From: Aurantiochytrium sp. KH105
Taxonomy: Eukaryota; Sar; Bigyra; Thraustochytrida; Thraustochytriidae
Assembly (NCBI GenBank): GCA_003116975.1
Contig: BGKB01000037.1
Span: 248,001 to 312,000 of the forward strand
DNA: 64,000 bases
Direction of reading: 5' to 3'
The notes under the pieces were generated by a model that saw nothing but the letters and a program-made list of their open reading frames with translations, had not been told where the DNA came from and ran no database searches. A program made the translations under genes and the position numbers. Below, piece after piece: positions 9,901 through 19,922 of the stretch; within the stretch, counting starts at the first letter, position 1; each line of letters begins with the position of its first letter.

Positions 9901-12133
9901 GACCACTGAGACATTACGGCTGACGCTTTGCCTCGATGACGCGCATGCTTTGGAGAACGAGATTGGACAGAGTGACTTGACACTCGCGCAAGAAGTAGGC
10001 TCGGTGACTTCCTTTTGTCTTCGTCTGCAACACTGCGTGACACAAGCTGACACTGGCATCGAACTTTCGGGCGATGTGCAGGTTTTCGTGCGTCAGCTGC
10101 ATGCTGATGCAAAAGAGACAGACTCGCGTACGGAAGTGGAGCGCTGCATCAAAGCGTGTCGTCTCAAGGCCATCTTTTATACGATTGATGCTGACAAGAG
10201 CGGAACGGTGTCTCGTCGTGAATTTCTCACCGCGTTGCAGCACGATGAAGACCTTGTTCGCGAGCTCGGCGCGAGTAGACCAGAGCGTTTGTTTTCCAGA
10301 CTGGATCTAGATGATGATGGCGTTCTTTCGTGGACTGAGTTTCAACGAATTGTGAATTTTATCGCCGACGGTGCCGTTCTGAATGATGAAATTGAGGACA
10401 GTGACGACGAGGAAGATGACGAGAACCAACTCGTCGCGACGCAGGAAGATGCTAGAGCGGAAAGAGAAGAGGATACGAGTCGAGATGCTCCTGGAAGAAA
10501 ACGGTCGCTTGAAAAGACAATGAAGAAGAAGAAGAAGAAGAAGAAGAAGAAGAAGAGCATGATGAAGACGAGTACAACCAAGAACCTTTCTAAAAACGCA
10601 AGGGCAACAAGAAAGGCTGGCGCGATGGCGGCGGTCGCAGGAACGACGAGACTTCTTCATGACCACAAACGATCCAAGATGGATCGAGGGGACAAGTCTG
10701 CAGGTGCACAGCAAGTGGTCTCACCACCATCTGCTTCTCAAGAGATTGAAGTCGTTGGCGGGGACGAGAGCGTCCCGCCAGTACAAGGGGATTCGGGACA
10801 GGCATTGAACCAATGCGAGAGCGAGCTCGTGGTTCGAGTACGAGAGCTTGAGCGAGCTTTGGAGGTCCAGCAGGAGCTCCACACTCAGGAGAAGGCTTCC
10901 ATAGAGGCAGAAAAGGAGCGTGTGCGTGAAGAATTGGAGCATGTACGAGAGCAGGCAGACACCCTTGATCAAGTAAATGAGCGTCGGATGAAGGAACTCG
11001 AGCTGGAGAAGAAGCGGGGAAGGGATCTGCACAAGCAAATGAGCGACGTTACTGCAGAGTTGACTTCATTTCGCAAACTTGGTGAGGGCACGCTGAACGA
11101 GGAAGCTTGGCAGCTCGTTCGTCTCCAGGCGCTCTCGAAGGAGCAGGATCGACGCCTGGCATGCGCGCGAGAGCAGCGCAAGATAGAACATCGCGCTGCT
11201 GCCAAGTTGCAAGCCTTGGCGCGGTCTGCCCGTGCTCGTTTGGCGTATCGTCAAGAACGTCGAGCAAGAACAAATGCAGCGGTGGCGCTGCAGGCAGCTG
11301 CGCGGGTGCGTATTGCCCAAAGGCGCTACAAACAACAACGAGACGAGGTGACGCGCGGATGTACGCGATTGCAAGCGATTTGCAGAGGTCGGGCAAGGCG
11401 AGCTCAAGTGGCCATGGAAATGTCCTCAGCCACGAAGATTCAAGCTATTTTCCGGGCCCATCGAGGTCGACGCGTGGCACGCAGCAAGGCCCGGGAGCAA
11501 CGCAGCGCGAGTGCAATTCAGGCGCAAGTGCGACGTCTGCGAAGCATGCGAGAATTCGGAGAGCTCAAGTCTGCGCATTTGCGACGCGTTCGCGCTGCAG
11601 TCGAGATCCAGCGTCGTATTCGGGGCATGCACGCGAGAGAGTCTTTTGCCCTTCGGGTCGATGCTCGCCGACAGCAAACCCTTGAGCACGAGAGTGCTAC
11701 ACGAGTGCAGTCTCTTGTTCGTGGTCAATCGGCTCGGAAATCGCGAATTGCTGCGGTGGCGCATCGAGAGGCGGCCACGCGAGCAGCGCGGAGAATGCAG
11801 CGGTGGTTCCTGTGTAAGCGCAAGGAGGAGGCGAGGCAAGTGCAGGCTGCGGTCAGTGTGGCGACCATGGGCACTGCAGGGCCTGGGCAAGTCTTTGGTG
11901 ATGGTGAGTCTCAAGATGGCGTTCGTGTGCCACAAGACCCAATTTCCTATTTGCGCGTGTTCCTCAAGTCCAAGGGTGCGTCGGGGCACAGCGCGCAACA
12001 AGCAAGAGATATTGTCGCTCGGGCAGTCATATCGTTAGGCTCGGAGGACGGCTCGAGACGATCGCTGCGCGCACTCTCCAGTATTGCGCCAGATTTGGTG
12101 CAAACCGCAATGGCTCGGGGACAGCAAATCTGA
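6923..12133 (+). CDS. Giant C2-like / EF-hand / coiled-coil / multi-IQ protein
   Basis: A single exon of 1736 residues. The upstream in-frame GTG is ignored and the first ATG (6923) is used. The first ~1050 residues are beta-rich and contain several C2-like stretches, clearest near residues 15-155 and 620-740 (pattern G-K-I-H-V-R-L then V-x-F-E-V-x-D). Two canonical EF-hand loops follow: D-A-D-K-S-G at 1089-1100 and D-L-D-D-D-G at 1128-1139, each with acid at positions 1, 3 and 12. Then come an acidic patch, a poly-Lys run (~1202-1212), a coiled coil (~1293-1423) and a series of IQ-type helices (~1423-1636) with A-x-x-L-Q-x-x-x-R. Calcium and calmodulin binding on a membrane or cytoskeletal scaffold is the likely role. 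No motor or catalytic domain is seen. The C2 calls are weaker than the EF and IQ calls. Confidence 0.85.
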   Translation: MQGSRRRRRSSLAAMPHRKTGYLKVQVEKLLVNANKEKRDTPYSMQDPLRADPSQQSTHTALCLHLEAHTRASKQGERRGESKVARSNAKLVEPNTVCEGRDFGPLFVPTCIDDKGHCGHFNVLEVVLMERNLLAGDDCVFGRAFVDLDALAVDDDILPTGNLQRVPLLNRRGHGQKGWLEFSAGFAETVYRQSAKTDALIVGLYVGEIRTRYKGSLRIIASRLDDSGKEQTPAQSPLWDGPPAETRSHSVQATWWGGLLQFEAALADKVRLLLVDEAGDIVAEGAPTSVGQLIASSGSAWVHLDATSAIWLVSSVETPPTTSKGNASSVDQALVAQISWTSARAGKFYVVAHLFPSGETRGRAKLRDVVRTLTHETQSWEDDLRVPVPSLSPKYAADATLHFVLYEETDLGAEMQGYGAVSVALILAQSKLGKPWALDLQALAIQATVQVSGSLLANGAPDTNGTHLNMPAEAFDMETSKCQENAAARHAVRTDTLRDTAIPEQVGDQQPRAVHVEIFVHRGEDSNQEANSCAHSTFELSSGTWNAKNPLLIASGATYTCLVPVQWSEKQRKIPTLRFRQDDSHFDALDLTSLCLWPQESVQVSFPIKTFRRNFCDSCALICRASLGRSKKAWDRPFPGGKIHVRLCDLLETRGRADSDHATVRVHLRGSETPACTFIRDANSEGGETAWDGHCVLVCEASEDAPVIEFEVRDARATLIAEANLVLTPSISFEGHVMNAKIPLRAPGTDIKVAKLAACIEVFPQHADDDAKTSLRIGAFALETLSLESYAWAGRTALSLQFNNTLDGSQVQSVAATHEDRKSPVWNIPQRIPAGLYEVSLCNDAALADSGMHCVAKGLAPVDLKSGAEVSVEFAGIGTVCVRTMSSKSGAIETDVASQVLSARSSYSNSTTKISVPSSPRPSARTVSSSRSARSDSHAATMVRWAVLQVHEVNGRLHRISDDEFLRVSGDQIPTFTTSRGHLGAKVRIPLEVTTETLRLTLCLDDAHALENEIGQSDLTLAQEVGSVTSFCLRLQHCVTQADTGIELSGDVQVFVRQLHADAKETDSRTEVERCIKACRLKAIFYTIDADKSGTVSRREFLTALQHDEDLVRELGASRPERLFSRLDLDDDGVLSWTEFQRIVNFIADGAVLNDEIEDSDDEEDDENQLVATQEDARAEREEDTSRDAPGRKRSLEKTMKKKKKKKKKKKSMMKTSTTKNLSKNARATRKAGAMAAVAGTTRLLHDHKRSKMDRGDKSAGAQQVVSPPSASQEIEVVGGDESVPPVQGDSGQALNQCESELVVRVRELERALEVQQELHTQEKASIEAEKERVREELEHVREQADTLDQVNERRMKELELEKKRGRDLHKQMSDVTAELTSFRKLGEGTLNEEAWQLVRLQALSKEQDRRLACAREQRKIEHRAAAKLQALARSARARLAYRQERRARTNAAVALQAAARVRIAQRRYKQQRDEVTRGCTRLQAICRGRARRAQVAMEMSSATKIQAIFRAHRGRRVARSKAREQRSASAIQAQVRRLRSMREFGELKSAHLRRVRAAVEIQRRIRGMHARESFALRVDARRQQTLEHESATRVQSLVRGQSARKSRIAAVAHREAATRAARRMQRWFLCKRKEEARQVQAAVSVATMGTAGPGQVFGDGESQDGVRVPQDPISYLRVFLKSKGASGHSAQQARDIVARAVISLGSEDGSRRSLRALSSIAPDLVQTAMARGQQI

Positions 12134-12247
12134 TTCCAAGTGGAGGGGTATTCATTCTCGTCGACGGAGCGAGCGAGAGTGAGTGACGAAGGAAATAAAA
12201 GTGAAACGTAATAGAAGGGTCACATCAGTAATAACTGTTGTTCTTGC

Positions 12248-12819
12248 TTAGAGACCGATCTTGGTACGGCGCCAGTTCCGGCGCTTCATGTTGTAGCGGA
12301 TCTTGTTGTCCGTGCGGTAGCGGATCCAGTTGGGGATGGGCCTGTTCTGCTTGGCCTTCTTGGCCAGGACGCGCTTGGTGCGCGTGGTCTTAAGAGAGGG
12401 CTGTGTATCGCAAACGGGCGCAGGCAAAAGAAGGTTAGTCATTCATCCATTCATTCCACATATCGTGTTTTCGGGGGAGGTTTCCTTCCCCCCCATCAAC
12501 GACCGTCCAAGCGAGCAGGGAAGCGAGTCACAGGCCACAGACCACGACATCACTCTCCGTCTGACTGTCTGTCTGTGCTTCCCTCGGCCTGCTGGGCGCA
12601 GCGCAGCGCAGCAAGGTCGACGGAGGCCGTCCACCTAGCGTCGCTTTGCCCACTCATCCGGCCTCCTCGTCTCGTCTCGTCGCGTCGCGTCGCATCTCAT
12701 CTGGTCGCCCCTCATCCTCGCGAACCCGAGCGTCTTGCGCGGCGCCGAGGTCCGCCGCGTCTCGAGACGCGGCTGCCCCGCGCTCGCCGGTCGCTCGCGG
12801 CCTCGCGCGCACGTACCAT
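12248..12819 (-). CDS. RPL39: 60S ribosomal protein L39 (eL39), two exons, first coding exon is only ATG
   Basis: Model: complement of 12817-12819 (ATG) joined to 12248-12400, intron 12401-12816 (416 bp). Exon 2 encodes [10 protein letters not shown] through R-R-T-K-I-G-L and matches eL39 over its whole length, including QNRPIP, NKIRYN and RRNWRRTK. The spliced product is 51 residues, exactly the usual eL39 length. The acceptor is ACACAG before CCC. The donor is GTACGT directly after the ATG in a CACC-ATG context. An unspliced start at 12442 would add a foreign N-terminus, so it is rejected. eL39 lines the large-subunit exit tunnel. The gene is head-to-head with ubiquitin-RPS27A and convergent with the IQ gene. 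Confidence 0.93.
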
Positions 12820-13001
12820 GGTGCGAAAGCGGTGGTGGTCGGCGTGCCTGCCTGCCTGTCGCTCCTTCTCTCTTTGCCGTCTGCGCCGCCGCCCCTCGCC
12901 GCCCTCGCGCCCGCCCGTCGCCCTCTCCCGCGCTGCCCCCCCCCCCTCCGCCTGCTCCGCGCCTTTCCCCGCGCCCCGCCCCGCCGCCGCGCCCCGCCTT
13001 G

Positions 13002-13058
13002 CCCCACTTGCGCCGCCGCTTTCCCCACTTGCGCCGCCGCTCGCCCCACTTGCCGCCC
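13002..13058 (+). repeat. Phased ACTTGC array A (RPL39 side)
   Basis: Two identical 19-mers CCCCACTTGCGCCGCCGCT at 13002 and 13023, and a third shorter copy at 13044. The period is 21 bp, two turns of the helix, so the cores face the same side of the DNA. Confidence 0.85.
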
Positions 13059-13117
13059 GCCCCCCGCGCCCCCGCCCCGACTCCCCCGCCGCCCCCCGCC
13101 GCAACCCCGCCCCGCCG

Positions 13118-13132
13118 TACCCTAACCCTACC
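13118..13132 (+). promoter_or_regulatory. Telobox-like element TACCCTAACCCTACC
   Basis: Two overlapping CCCTA units, i.e. TTAGGG-type sequence on the other strand. In plants a similar AAACCCTAA box is typical of ribosomal-protein and translation-factor promoters. Here it sits between the two ACTTGC arrays. Confidence 0.5.
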
Positions 13133-13214
13133 TCGCCCGCGGCGTCGACGGGGAACCGCGGGCTCCCCCTCTCCCTCTGGAAAGCAGAGCGGGGAGGGGG
13201 TTGGCGGCGGGTTC

Positions 13215-13273
13215 GCGCGACTTGCGGCGGGGTTTGCGCGACTTGCGGCGGCGCGTTTGCGCGACTTGCGGCG
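13215..13273 (+). repeat. Phased ACTTGC array B (ubiquitin side)
   Basis: Three exact copies of GCGCGACTTGCGGCG at 13215, 13236 and 13259, with periods of 21 and 23 bp. Same ACTTGC core and same orientation as array A. Confidence 0.88.
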
Positions 13274-13467
13274 CGGCGGCAAATAAGAGGCGGGGAGGGC
13301 GGGGCGGCAGCCACAGACCGTCGGAGGGGCGGGCACAAGGGGAGAGAGCAGAGGGCCAAGCAGAGGCGGGAGAAGAAGGGGCCCAAGCAGGGCGCGGCAG
13401 GAGCGGCGGCGGCGGCGGAGCAGAGCGAGAAGCAGCGGACGGCGAGCACAGGCGCGGCGCAGGCACC

Positions 13468-14572
<1,105 letters not shown>

Positions 14573-15074
14573 GTGGAGAAAAAACCTTTTTTTCCGTATT
14601 CTTCATTTCAATTTCTCTGTTACTTGCTCCGGTGGTTGTACCGAGTCGACCTTGCTCGAGTGATTTCCAAGGTTTGGCCCAGTACACTTTCCGGCTTTCT
14701 CGTTGACTCTTGTTTATACTTTCTCGTCACACGTTAGGTGCTTGAAAAGTTGTCGTTTGCATCATCAGCAGAACTCCGTCTCAGCTGTCAGTCACGCCGA
14801 CTTGCATGCTACAGCTGCGAAGAATTACGGGCGAAATAAACTCAAGCGTGTCCTTTCATCTTCACACGTTTCTCCCGGCCTTGAATATTCAACACAAATG
14901 CAAGTCAACCAATCAAGAGCATCGATTTCCCTCCAGCTCTGCTTGGTGATGGATGAAGAGCCTCGCCTGGCCTGGCCTGGCATATCATGACATGCCATGC
15001 CATGCCATGCCATGGCCTGGCATGACGCCCGCGATCTCGGTCGGTCAGTGACCTTTCCTTCCACCGCCATCAGC

Positions 15075-15194
15075 CAGTCAGTCAGTCAGTCAGTCAGTCA
15101 TAAAAAGTCATTCATTCATTCATTCATTCATTCATTCATTCATTCATTCATTCATTCATTCATTCATTCATTCAATCATTCATTCATTCATTCA
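15075..15194 (+). repeat. Tetranucleotide tracts (CAGT)n and (CATT)n
   Basis: CAGT repeats occupy 15075-15100. CATT repeats occupy 15109-15194, about 21 units with one interruption near 15173. A small apparent open frame over it is repeat translation, not a gene. Confidence 0.92.
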
Positions 15195-15246
15195 CTGTCA
15201 TTCACAATCCTCCGGCGGTTTGTTGCGCCCGTTGCCGCGCTCGCGT

Positions 15247-15306
15247 GCAAGTGTGGTTGCGCACTTGCTGCGGGTGAATTCCGACTTGCACGGCGCCGTC
15301 GCAAGT
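15247..15306. promoter_or_regulatory. Cluster of four ACTTGC/GCAAGT hexamers upstream of exportin-1
   Basis: GCAAGT at 15247 and 15301, ACTTGC at 15263 and 15284. Four hits of one hexamer in 60 bp is far above the ~0.03 expected for equal base use. It lies ~0.9 kb upstream of the ATG. Confidence 0.45.
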
Positions 15307-16158
15307 GCGGAAAGCGCGCCGGGAAAAAGTCAGGAGGGAGAGCGGAGACCGTCCCGCTCGGCGAAGCAAGCATCTCCGCGCGAGAGCGAGAGCGAGAGCG
15401 TGCCCGAGCGCAAGCGTGTCTGGCCGGCCCGCCGCCCGACCTCCGCGCAGCCTCTTGCCGCCCCCGCGAGCGCAGCGGAGCGGAGCCCAGCGCCGCGCGT
15501 CCGCTCGCGTGTGCCTCCGCGAGTTGCGCTCAGGAAATCGAGAGGCAAGAAGGAAAAGAAAGAAAGAAAGAAAGAAAGGAACAAATAACAGCAAACAAAG
15601 CGGAAACCTGCGGCCCAGCCCACCACCCGTCGCTGCTGCCGCCGCCGCTGCTGCCGCCGCTGCCGCCGCCGAGCGCCGAGCGCCGCGCCGGGGGCCTTGC
15701 GCGCCCTCCTCCCTTTCCCTCCGCACGCCCCCCTTCCCGCCCTGCGCGTCTGCGCCGCGGTGGTTGTCGCCGCGGAGAAGGGCCTGCGCGCGGCGAGTAT
15801 CTTTCCCTTCGTTCATTTCCTTTGCTCGTTCGTGCGAGCGCGCGGCGAGCGCGAGGCCAGGCCAGGCAGGAAGCCCAAGGAGGCCAGGAGGCCAGGGCCA
15901 GGCCGGGCCAGGTAGATCGGACAGGCCGCGGCTGCGCTACGCTACGCTAGCGGGCGCTGCTTTCCTACCTCGCTCTCGCTCGGGCTCGTTCGACGCCCGG
16001 AGCCTGCACCTTAGCCTCGCCTGCGGAAAACGAGCAGGCAGGTCCTCGTCAGCTTGGACTTTGACTCCTGCTTCCGCTTGCTCTTTTAATTCTTCTTCTT
16101 CTTCGTCGTCGTCGTCATCGTCGCCGCCGTCGCTGTTGTGGCCGCCACCGTTTTCGCC

Positions 16159-19100
16159 ATGGAACGTTTACTCGACTTTTCGCAGCCCGTGGACGTGGGC
16201 TTGCTGGAGCAAGTGGTCAAGGCTTTGAACACGTCGCTCGATGCTCAAGTAAGGCAACAGGCGAACCAGACGTTGATGGCATTCAAGGAGAACCCGAATG
16301 CGTGGCAGACGACCGCCACAGTCCTAGACAGCAGCAAGGATGGCATGACCAAGTTTTTTGCGTTGCAGGTGCTCGAGGACGCCATCCAGTTCCGATGGAT
16401 GGCTCTGCCCGCGGATCAGCGCGAGGGCATCCGCAACTACGTGGTGAAAATGATCATCGAACTCACCTCCACAGACGGCTACTCGAACGACAAGGACCTC
16501 AAACTCTTTGTGAACAAGCTCAACCTCATTCTTGTGCACATCCTCAAGCAAGAGTGGCCCCACAACTGGCCCAATTTTATCCCCGAGATTGTCGGCTCGA
16601 GCAAGACCAGCGAAGTCCTCTGCGAGAACAACATGAAGATTCTCAAGCTCCTCAGCGAGGAGGTTTTCGACTTTAGCAAGGAGGAAATGACCACGGACAA
16701 GGTCAAAAAGATGAAGAATCAGCTCAACTCCGAGTTTCGGCAAATCTTCGAACTTTGTCAGCTCGTCCTTGCTGAGTCGACGCGGCCATCTCTGGTCATC
16801 GTCACGCTGCAGACGCTATTGCGCTTCCTGGCGTGGATCCCACTCGGATACATTTTCGAGACCCCGCTTGTGGAACAGCTCATGACCAAGTTCCTTCCCG
16901 ACGTCCAGTTCCGCAACGATACCCTTGCGTGCCTTACCGAGATTGCCAGTGTGCGTGACCCCAACTACGACCCAGTATTCAACAACATGTTCGTGGGCGT
17001 CATGCAAATGCTGCAACGGCAGCTGCCTCCGAGCACGGACATTCCGCGCGAATACGAAACGGCGAGCGACCGCGAGTGCCTCTTTATCCGCGGTCTTAGC
17101 CTCTTCTTCTCGAGCTTTTTCTTGAACCACTTGGACATCTGTGAGCGCCAGGAGAACACCCAAAACACCATCACGGCCATGTTTTACCTCGTGAGCATCT
17201 CCATGGTCGACGAAAAGGAAATCTTTAAGATTTGCCTCGAGGTATGGAACAAGTTTGCCAAGGACCTTTACGAGTCAGACCGCCGCAGCGGAGGCAGCAA
17301 TGGGATGGCCTTTATGGGCTCCGCGCAGGGCTCCTCGCGCAAGACCATGTATGCCACGGTGCTGACGCGCGTCCGCTCGGTGATGATTTCGCGCATGGCC
17401 AAGCCCGAAGAGGTCCTCATCGTCGAGGGCGACGACGGGAACATCGAGCGTGAAACCACAAAGGACACTGACGCCATTGCACAGTACAAGACCATGAGGG
17501 ACACCCTGGTCTACCTGACTCACCTGGACTACGAGGACACTGAGAACATCATGTTGAGCAAGCTCGGCCTGCAATGCGACCAGACGCTGAACGAGTTCAG
17601 CTGGAACAACCTCAACACACTGTGCTGGGCCATCGGTTCCATCTCTGGTGCCATGAACGAGGAGGACGAGAAGCGTTTCCTCGTCATTGTCATCAAGGAC
17701 CTTTTGATGCTCTGCGAGATGAAGCGGGGCAAGGACAACAAGGCGGTTGTTGCCAGCAACATTATGTATGTAGTGGGCCAGTACCCTCGGTTCCTGCGGG
17801 CACATTGGAAGTTCCTCAAGACGGTGGTGCGCAAGCTCTTTGAGTTCATGCACGAGCTCCACCCGGGTGTTCAGGACATGGCGTGTGACACCTTTTTGAA
17901 AATATCGCAAAAGTGTCGCGACCAGTTTGTCGTGCTGCAGGCCGCAGAAAAGCTCCCCTTCATTGACGAGCTCCTCGAGGAAATTCAGCAAATCACACGC
18001 GACCTCCAGCGCCACCAGCGCCAGACCTTTTACGAGGCGGTGGGTTACATGGTGCGCGATCAGTCGAACGAGGAAGTGCGAAATGCTCTTTTGGAACGCC
18101 TTATGCAGCCATCCACGGAACAGTGGAAAAAGATCATGCAGCTTGGATCGCAGAATAACCAGGCTCTCACGAACGTGGAGACCATCCGGGAATTGGCTGA
18201 CATTTTGCGCACCAACGTGCGCGTCTGCTCCGCCATGGGCTACAGCTTCCGTCCACACCTCATGGGACTCTACCTCGATATGCTCCACGTGTACAAGTTC
18301 TACAGTGGCAAAATCTCCGAGAGCGTTGTATCTGCTGGCGACGTGGCCATCCAACACCAACACATTAAGGTCATGCGTGTCGTCAAAACTGAGACGATCC
18401 GCCTCATCGAGACTTTCGTCTCTGGCGCCAATAGCAACGCCGACCTCGCCAACAACTTTGTCCCACCTCTCATTGAGCCCGTGCTCGGCGACTACTTGCA
18501 AAGCGTGCCTCAGGCCCGCAACGCCGAAGTCCTGCAGCTCTTTGTTGTCATTATCAACAAGCTCGGGAGTGACGCCGCCGCTGCCATGAACGGCAAGATG
18601 GTCAGCCTCATTCTTAGCCCGGTCTTCGTGCCCACGCTTGAAATGATCACGCAGAACTACACCGAGTACCCGGAGCACCGCATTGCCTTTTACAAGCTTC
18701 TCAAGGCTCTCAACCAGCACTGCTTTGAGCGTCTCTTTGATGTTCCTTCCGACACGCAAAAGAACATTATTGACGCCATCGTCTGGGCTTTCAAGCACAC
18801 CGAACGCAACATTTGTGAGACGGGTCTCGAGATCTGCCTCCGCATGCTCGAGAATGTCGCCTCTGCCCCGGACAATTTTTCGCAGAACTTTTACCAGCAG
18901 TACTTTCTCTCGCTCTTGCAGGAGGTTCTTGTCGTGCTCACCGACCGTCTTCATGTCTCCGGCTTTACGATGCACTGCCACATTCTCAAGCACATGTTCG
19001 GCGTCGTGCAGTCGGGACGTGTCCACGTTCCTCTCGGTCAGCAGCAGGGCGGTACCGACAACCAAAATTTTCTCAAGCAGCATGTTTGCCAGATGATTGC

Positions 19101-19371
19101 GGGCGCATTTCCCAATGTGGCGACCAAGCATGTCGAGGAGTTTGTCGTCGGTCTCTTTGACCCGAACAAGGACCTTGCCACCTTTAAGACTCACGTTCGT
19201 GATTTTCTCATCCGTCTAAAGGAGTTCTCTTCGGACGATGTGGTCAACCAGCTCTACCGTCAGGAGAAGGAGGAGGAGCAGCGCCGGAAGGAAGAGGAGG
19301 TCCTGCGCCAGCGTGCCGCGATTCCCGGTATGCTTACGCAGCAAGAAAAGGACGAAATGGCCGACCTGTAG
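16159..19371 (+). CDS. XPO1: Exportin-1 (CRM1), nuclear export receptor
   Basis: A single exon of 1070 residues, almost exactly the human length (1071). The in-frame GTG at 16138 is ignored and the ATG at 16159 in a CC-ATG-G context is used. The N-terminus (M-E-R-L-L-D-F-S-Q-P-V-D-V) and the importin-beta-type repeat after it are typical, and the HEAT-repeat core is very conserved through the LNTLCWAIGSISGAM and QYPRFLRAHWKFLKTVV segments. The protein exports leucine-rich NES cargo with RanGTP. The NES-groove cysteine that leptomycin B modifies (human Cys528) is present as Cys519 in D-L-L-M-L-C-E. The C-terminal helix is highly charged (E-K-E-E-E-Q-R-R-K). A 639-residue antisense frame inside is a shadow. 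Convergent with the gene at 19923. Confidence 0.98.
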   Translation: MERLLDFSQPVDVGLLEQVVKALNTSLDAQVRQQANQTLMAFKENPNAWQTTATVLDSSKDGMTKFFALQVLEDAIQFRWMALPADQREGIRNYVVKMIIELTSTDGYSNDKDLKLFVNKLNLILVHILKQEWPHNWPNFIPEIVGSSKTSEVLCENNMKILKLLSEEVFDFSKEEMTTDKVKKMKNQLNSEFRQIFELCQLVLAESTRPSLVIVTLQTLLRFLAWIPLGYIFETPLVEQLMTKFLPDVQFRNDTLACLTEIASVRDPNYDPVFNNMFVGVMQMLQRQLPPSTDIPREYETASDRECLFIRGLSLFFSSFFLNHLDICERQENTQNTITAMFYLVSISMVDEKEIFKICLEVWNKFAKDLYESDRRSGGSNGMAFMGSAQGSSRKTMYATVLTRVRSVMISRMAKPEEVLIVEGDDGNIERETTKDTDAIAQYKTMRDTLVYLTHLDYEDTENIMLSKLGLQCDQTLNEFSWNNLNTLCWAIGSISGAMNEEDEKRFLVIVIKDLLMLCEMKRGKDNKAVVASNIMYVVGQYPRFLRAHWKFLKTVVRKLFEFMHELHPGVQDMACDTFLKISQKCRDQFVVLQAAEKLPFIDELLEEIQQITRDLQRHQRQTFYEAVGYMVRDQSNEEVRNALLERLMQPSTEQWKKIMQLGSQNNQALTNVETIRELADILRTNVRVCSAMGYSFRPHLMGLYLDMLHVYKFYSGKISESVVSAGDVAIQHQHIKVMRVVKTETIRLIETFVSGANSNADLANNFVPPLIEPVLGDYLQSVPQARNAEVLQLFVVIINKLGSDAAAAMNGKMVSLILSPVFVPTLEMITQNYTEYPEHRIAFYKLLKALNQHCFERLFDVPSDTQKNIIDAIVWAFKHTERNICETGLEICLRMLENVASAPDNFSQNFYQQYFLSLLQEVLVVLTDRLHVSGFTMHCHILKHMFGVVQSGRVHVPLGQQQGGTDNQNFLKQHVCQMIAGAFPNVATKHVEEFVVGLFDPNKDLATFKTHVRDFLIRLKEFSSDDVVNQLYRQEKEEEQRRKEEEVLRQRAAIPGMLTQQEKDEMADL

Positions 19372-19922
19372 CGATCTGGCAAGCGCGTCTTTGTGCTTGT
19401 AATAGACGCTTTTGGGATGAATACAAAACCATTCGTGAAGTGCTCGGTCGGTCTGTCGGTCGATTAGGTTGATCGACCGGTCGCCTTTCTGTCTGGGATC
19501 AATCTGTGGAACTTTGCATCGATTCCGCAAATTTCTTTGCTGCACCAAGCCTCGCCGTGTGAGCGACGCAGGCAAGCCTGCTCTCCCCTGCATCTCGCAA
19601 TCTTTTACAAGTATGCTGACGACTTTTTTTCGACGACCATTCCTGCTCGTGCGAGGTCACCTTCTCAAATATCAAAAGTCTAAACTCCAACCTCAACCTA
19701 ACTAAAAAATTAAGAATGAAAAGAGATCATACCAAGTATCAACAAGATGTTGGAGGAAGGTTGGGTGTGAAAACAAAGTATCGACCACGTTTCGTCGAAT
19801 ACAGAAAGACAAGCTGACGTGCACACAACGACAAAGGACGACTTGCTAAATCGAAGATTTTACCTTCATACTACATTTTTTAGGTTAGAAAATTATGATG
19901 ATCCTCGGTTTTGCAGCTTCGT
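19372..19922. other. Intergenic between convergent genes
   Basis: 551 bp, AT-richer than the coding DNA, and must hold both 3' UTRs and polyadenylation signals. I see no gene or RNA in it. Confidence 0.6.

Larger units (their letters stand above)
12820..13467. promoter_or_regulatory. Bidirectional ribosomal promoter, RPL39 / UBI-RPS27A
   Basis: 648 bp of extreme GC content separate the two start codons. It holds two phased arrays of an ACTTGC core (13002-13058 and 13215-13273), a telobox-like double CCCTAA (13118-13132) between them, and an A-rich AAATAAGAGG at 13281. The near mirror placement of the arrays, one nearer each gene, suggests coordinated control of two ribosomal genes. Long open frames across it are Pro/Arg/Ala-rich shadows. 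Confidence 0.75.
14573..16158. other. Intergenic: ubiquitin 3' end and exportin-1 upstream region
   Basis: 1586 bp. The first ~400 bp are AT-richer and should include the ubiquitin 3' UTR. Then follow tandem CATGC copies (about 14990-15015), CAGT and CATT tetranucleotides, four ACTTGC/GCAAGT hexamers in 60 bp (15247-15306), a GC-rich stretch, a GAAA run (15555-15578) and a TTC/GTC-rich leader just before the exportin ATG. No protein gene is supported. Confidence 0.6.

Noticed and set aside
12401-12442. Unspliced N-terminal extension of RPL39
   Set aside because: It would replace the conserved Met-Pro start by 13 unrelated residues, while splicing gives the exact family length.
13118-13132. 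Internal telomere remnant
   Set aside because: Only two CCCTAA units, in a promoter between two ribosomal genes. A telobox explains it better.
17275-19194. 639-codon antisense frame inside exportin-1
   Set aside because: It mirrors the highly biased codon use of the sense gene, has no domain and no start context. It is a shadow frame.
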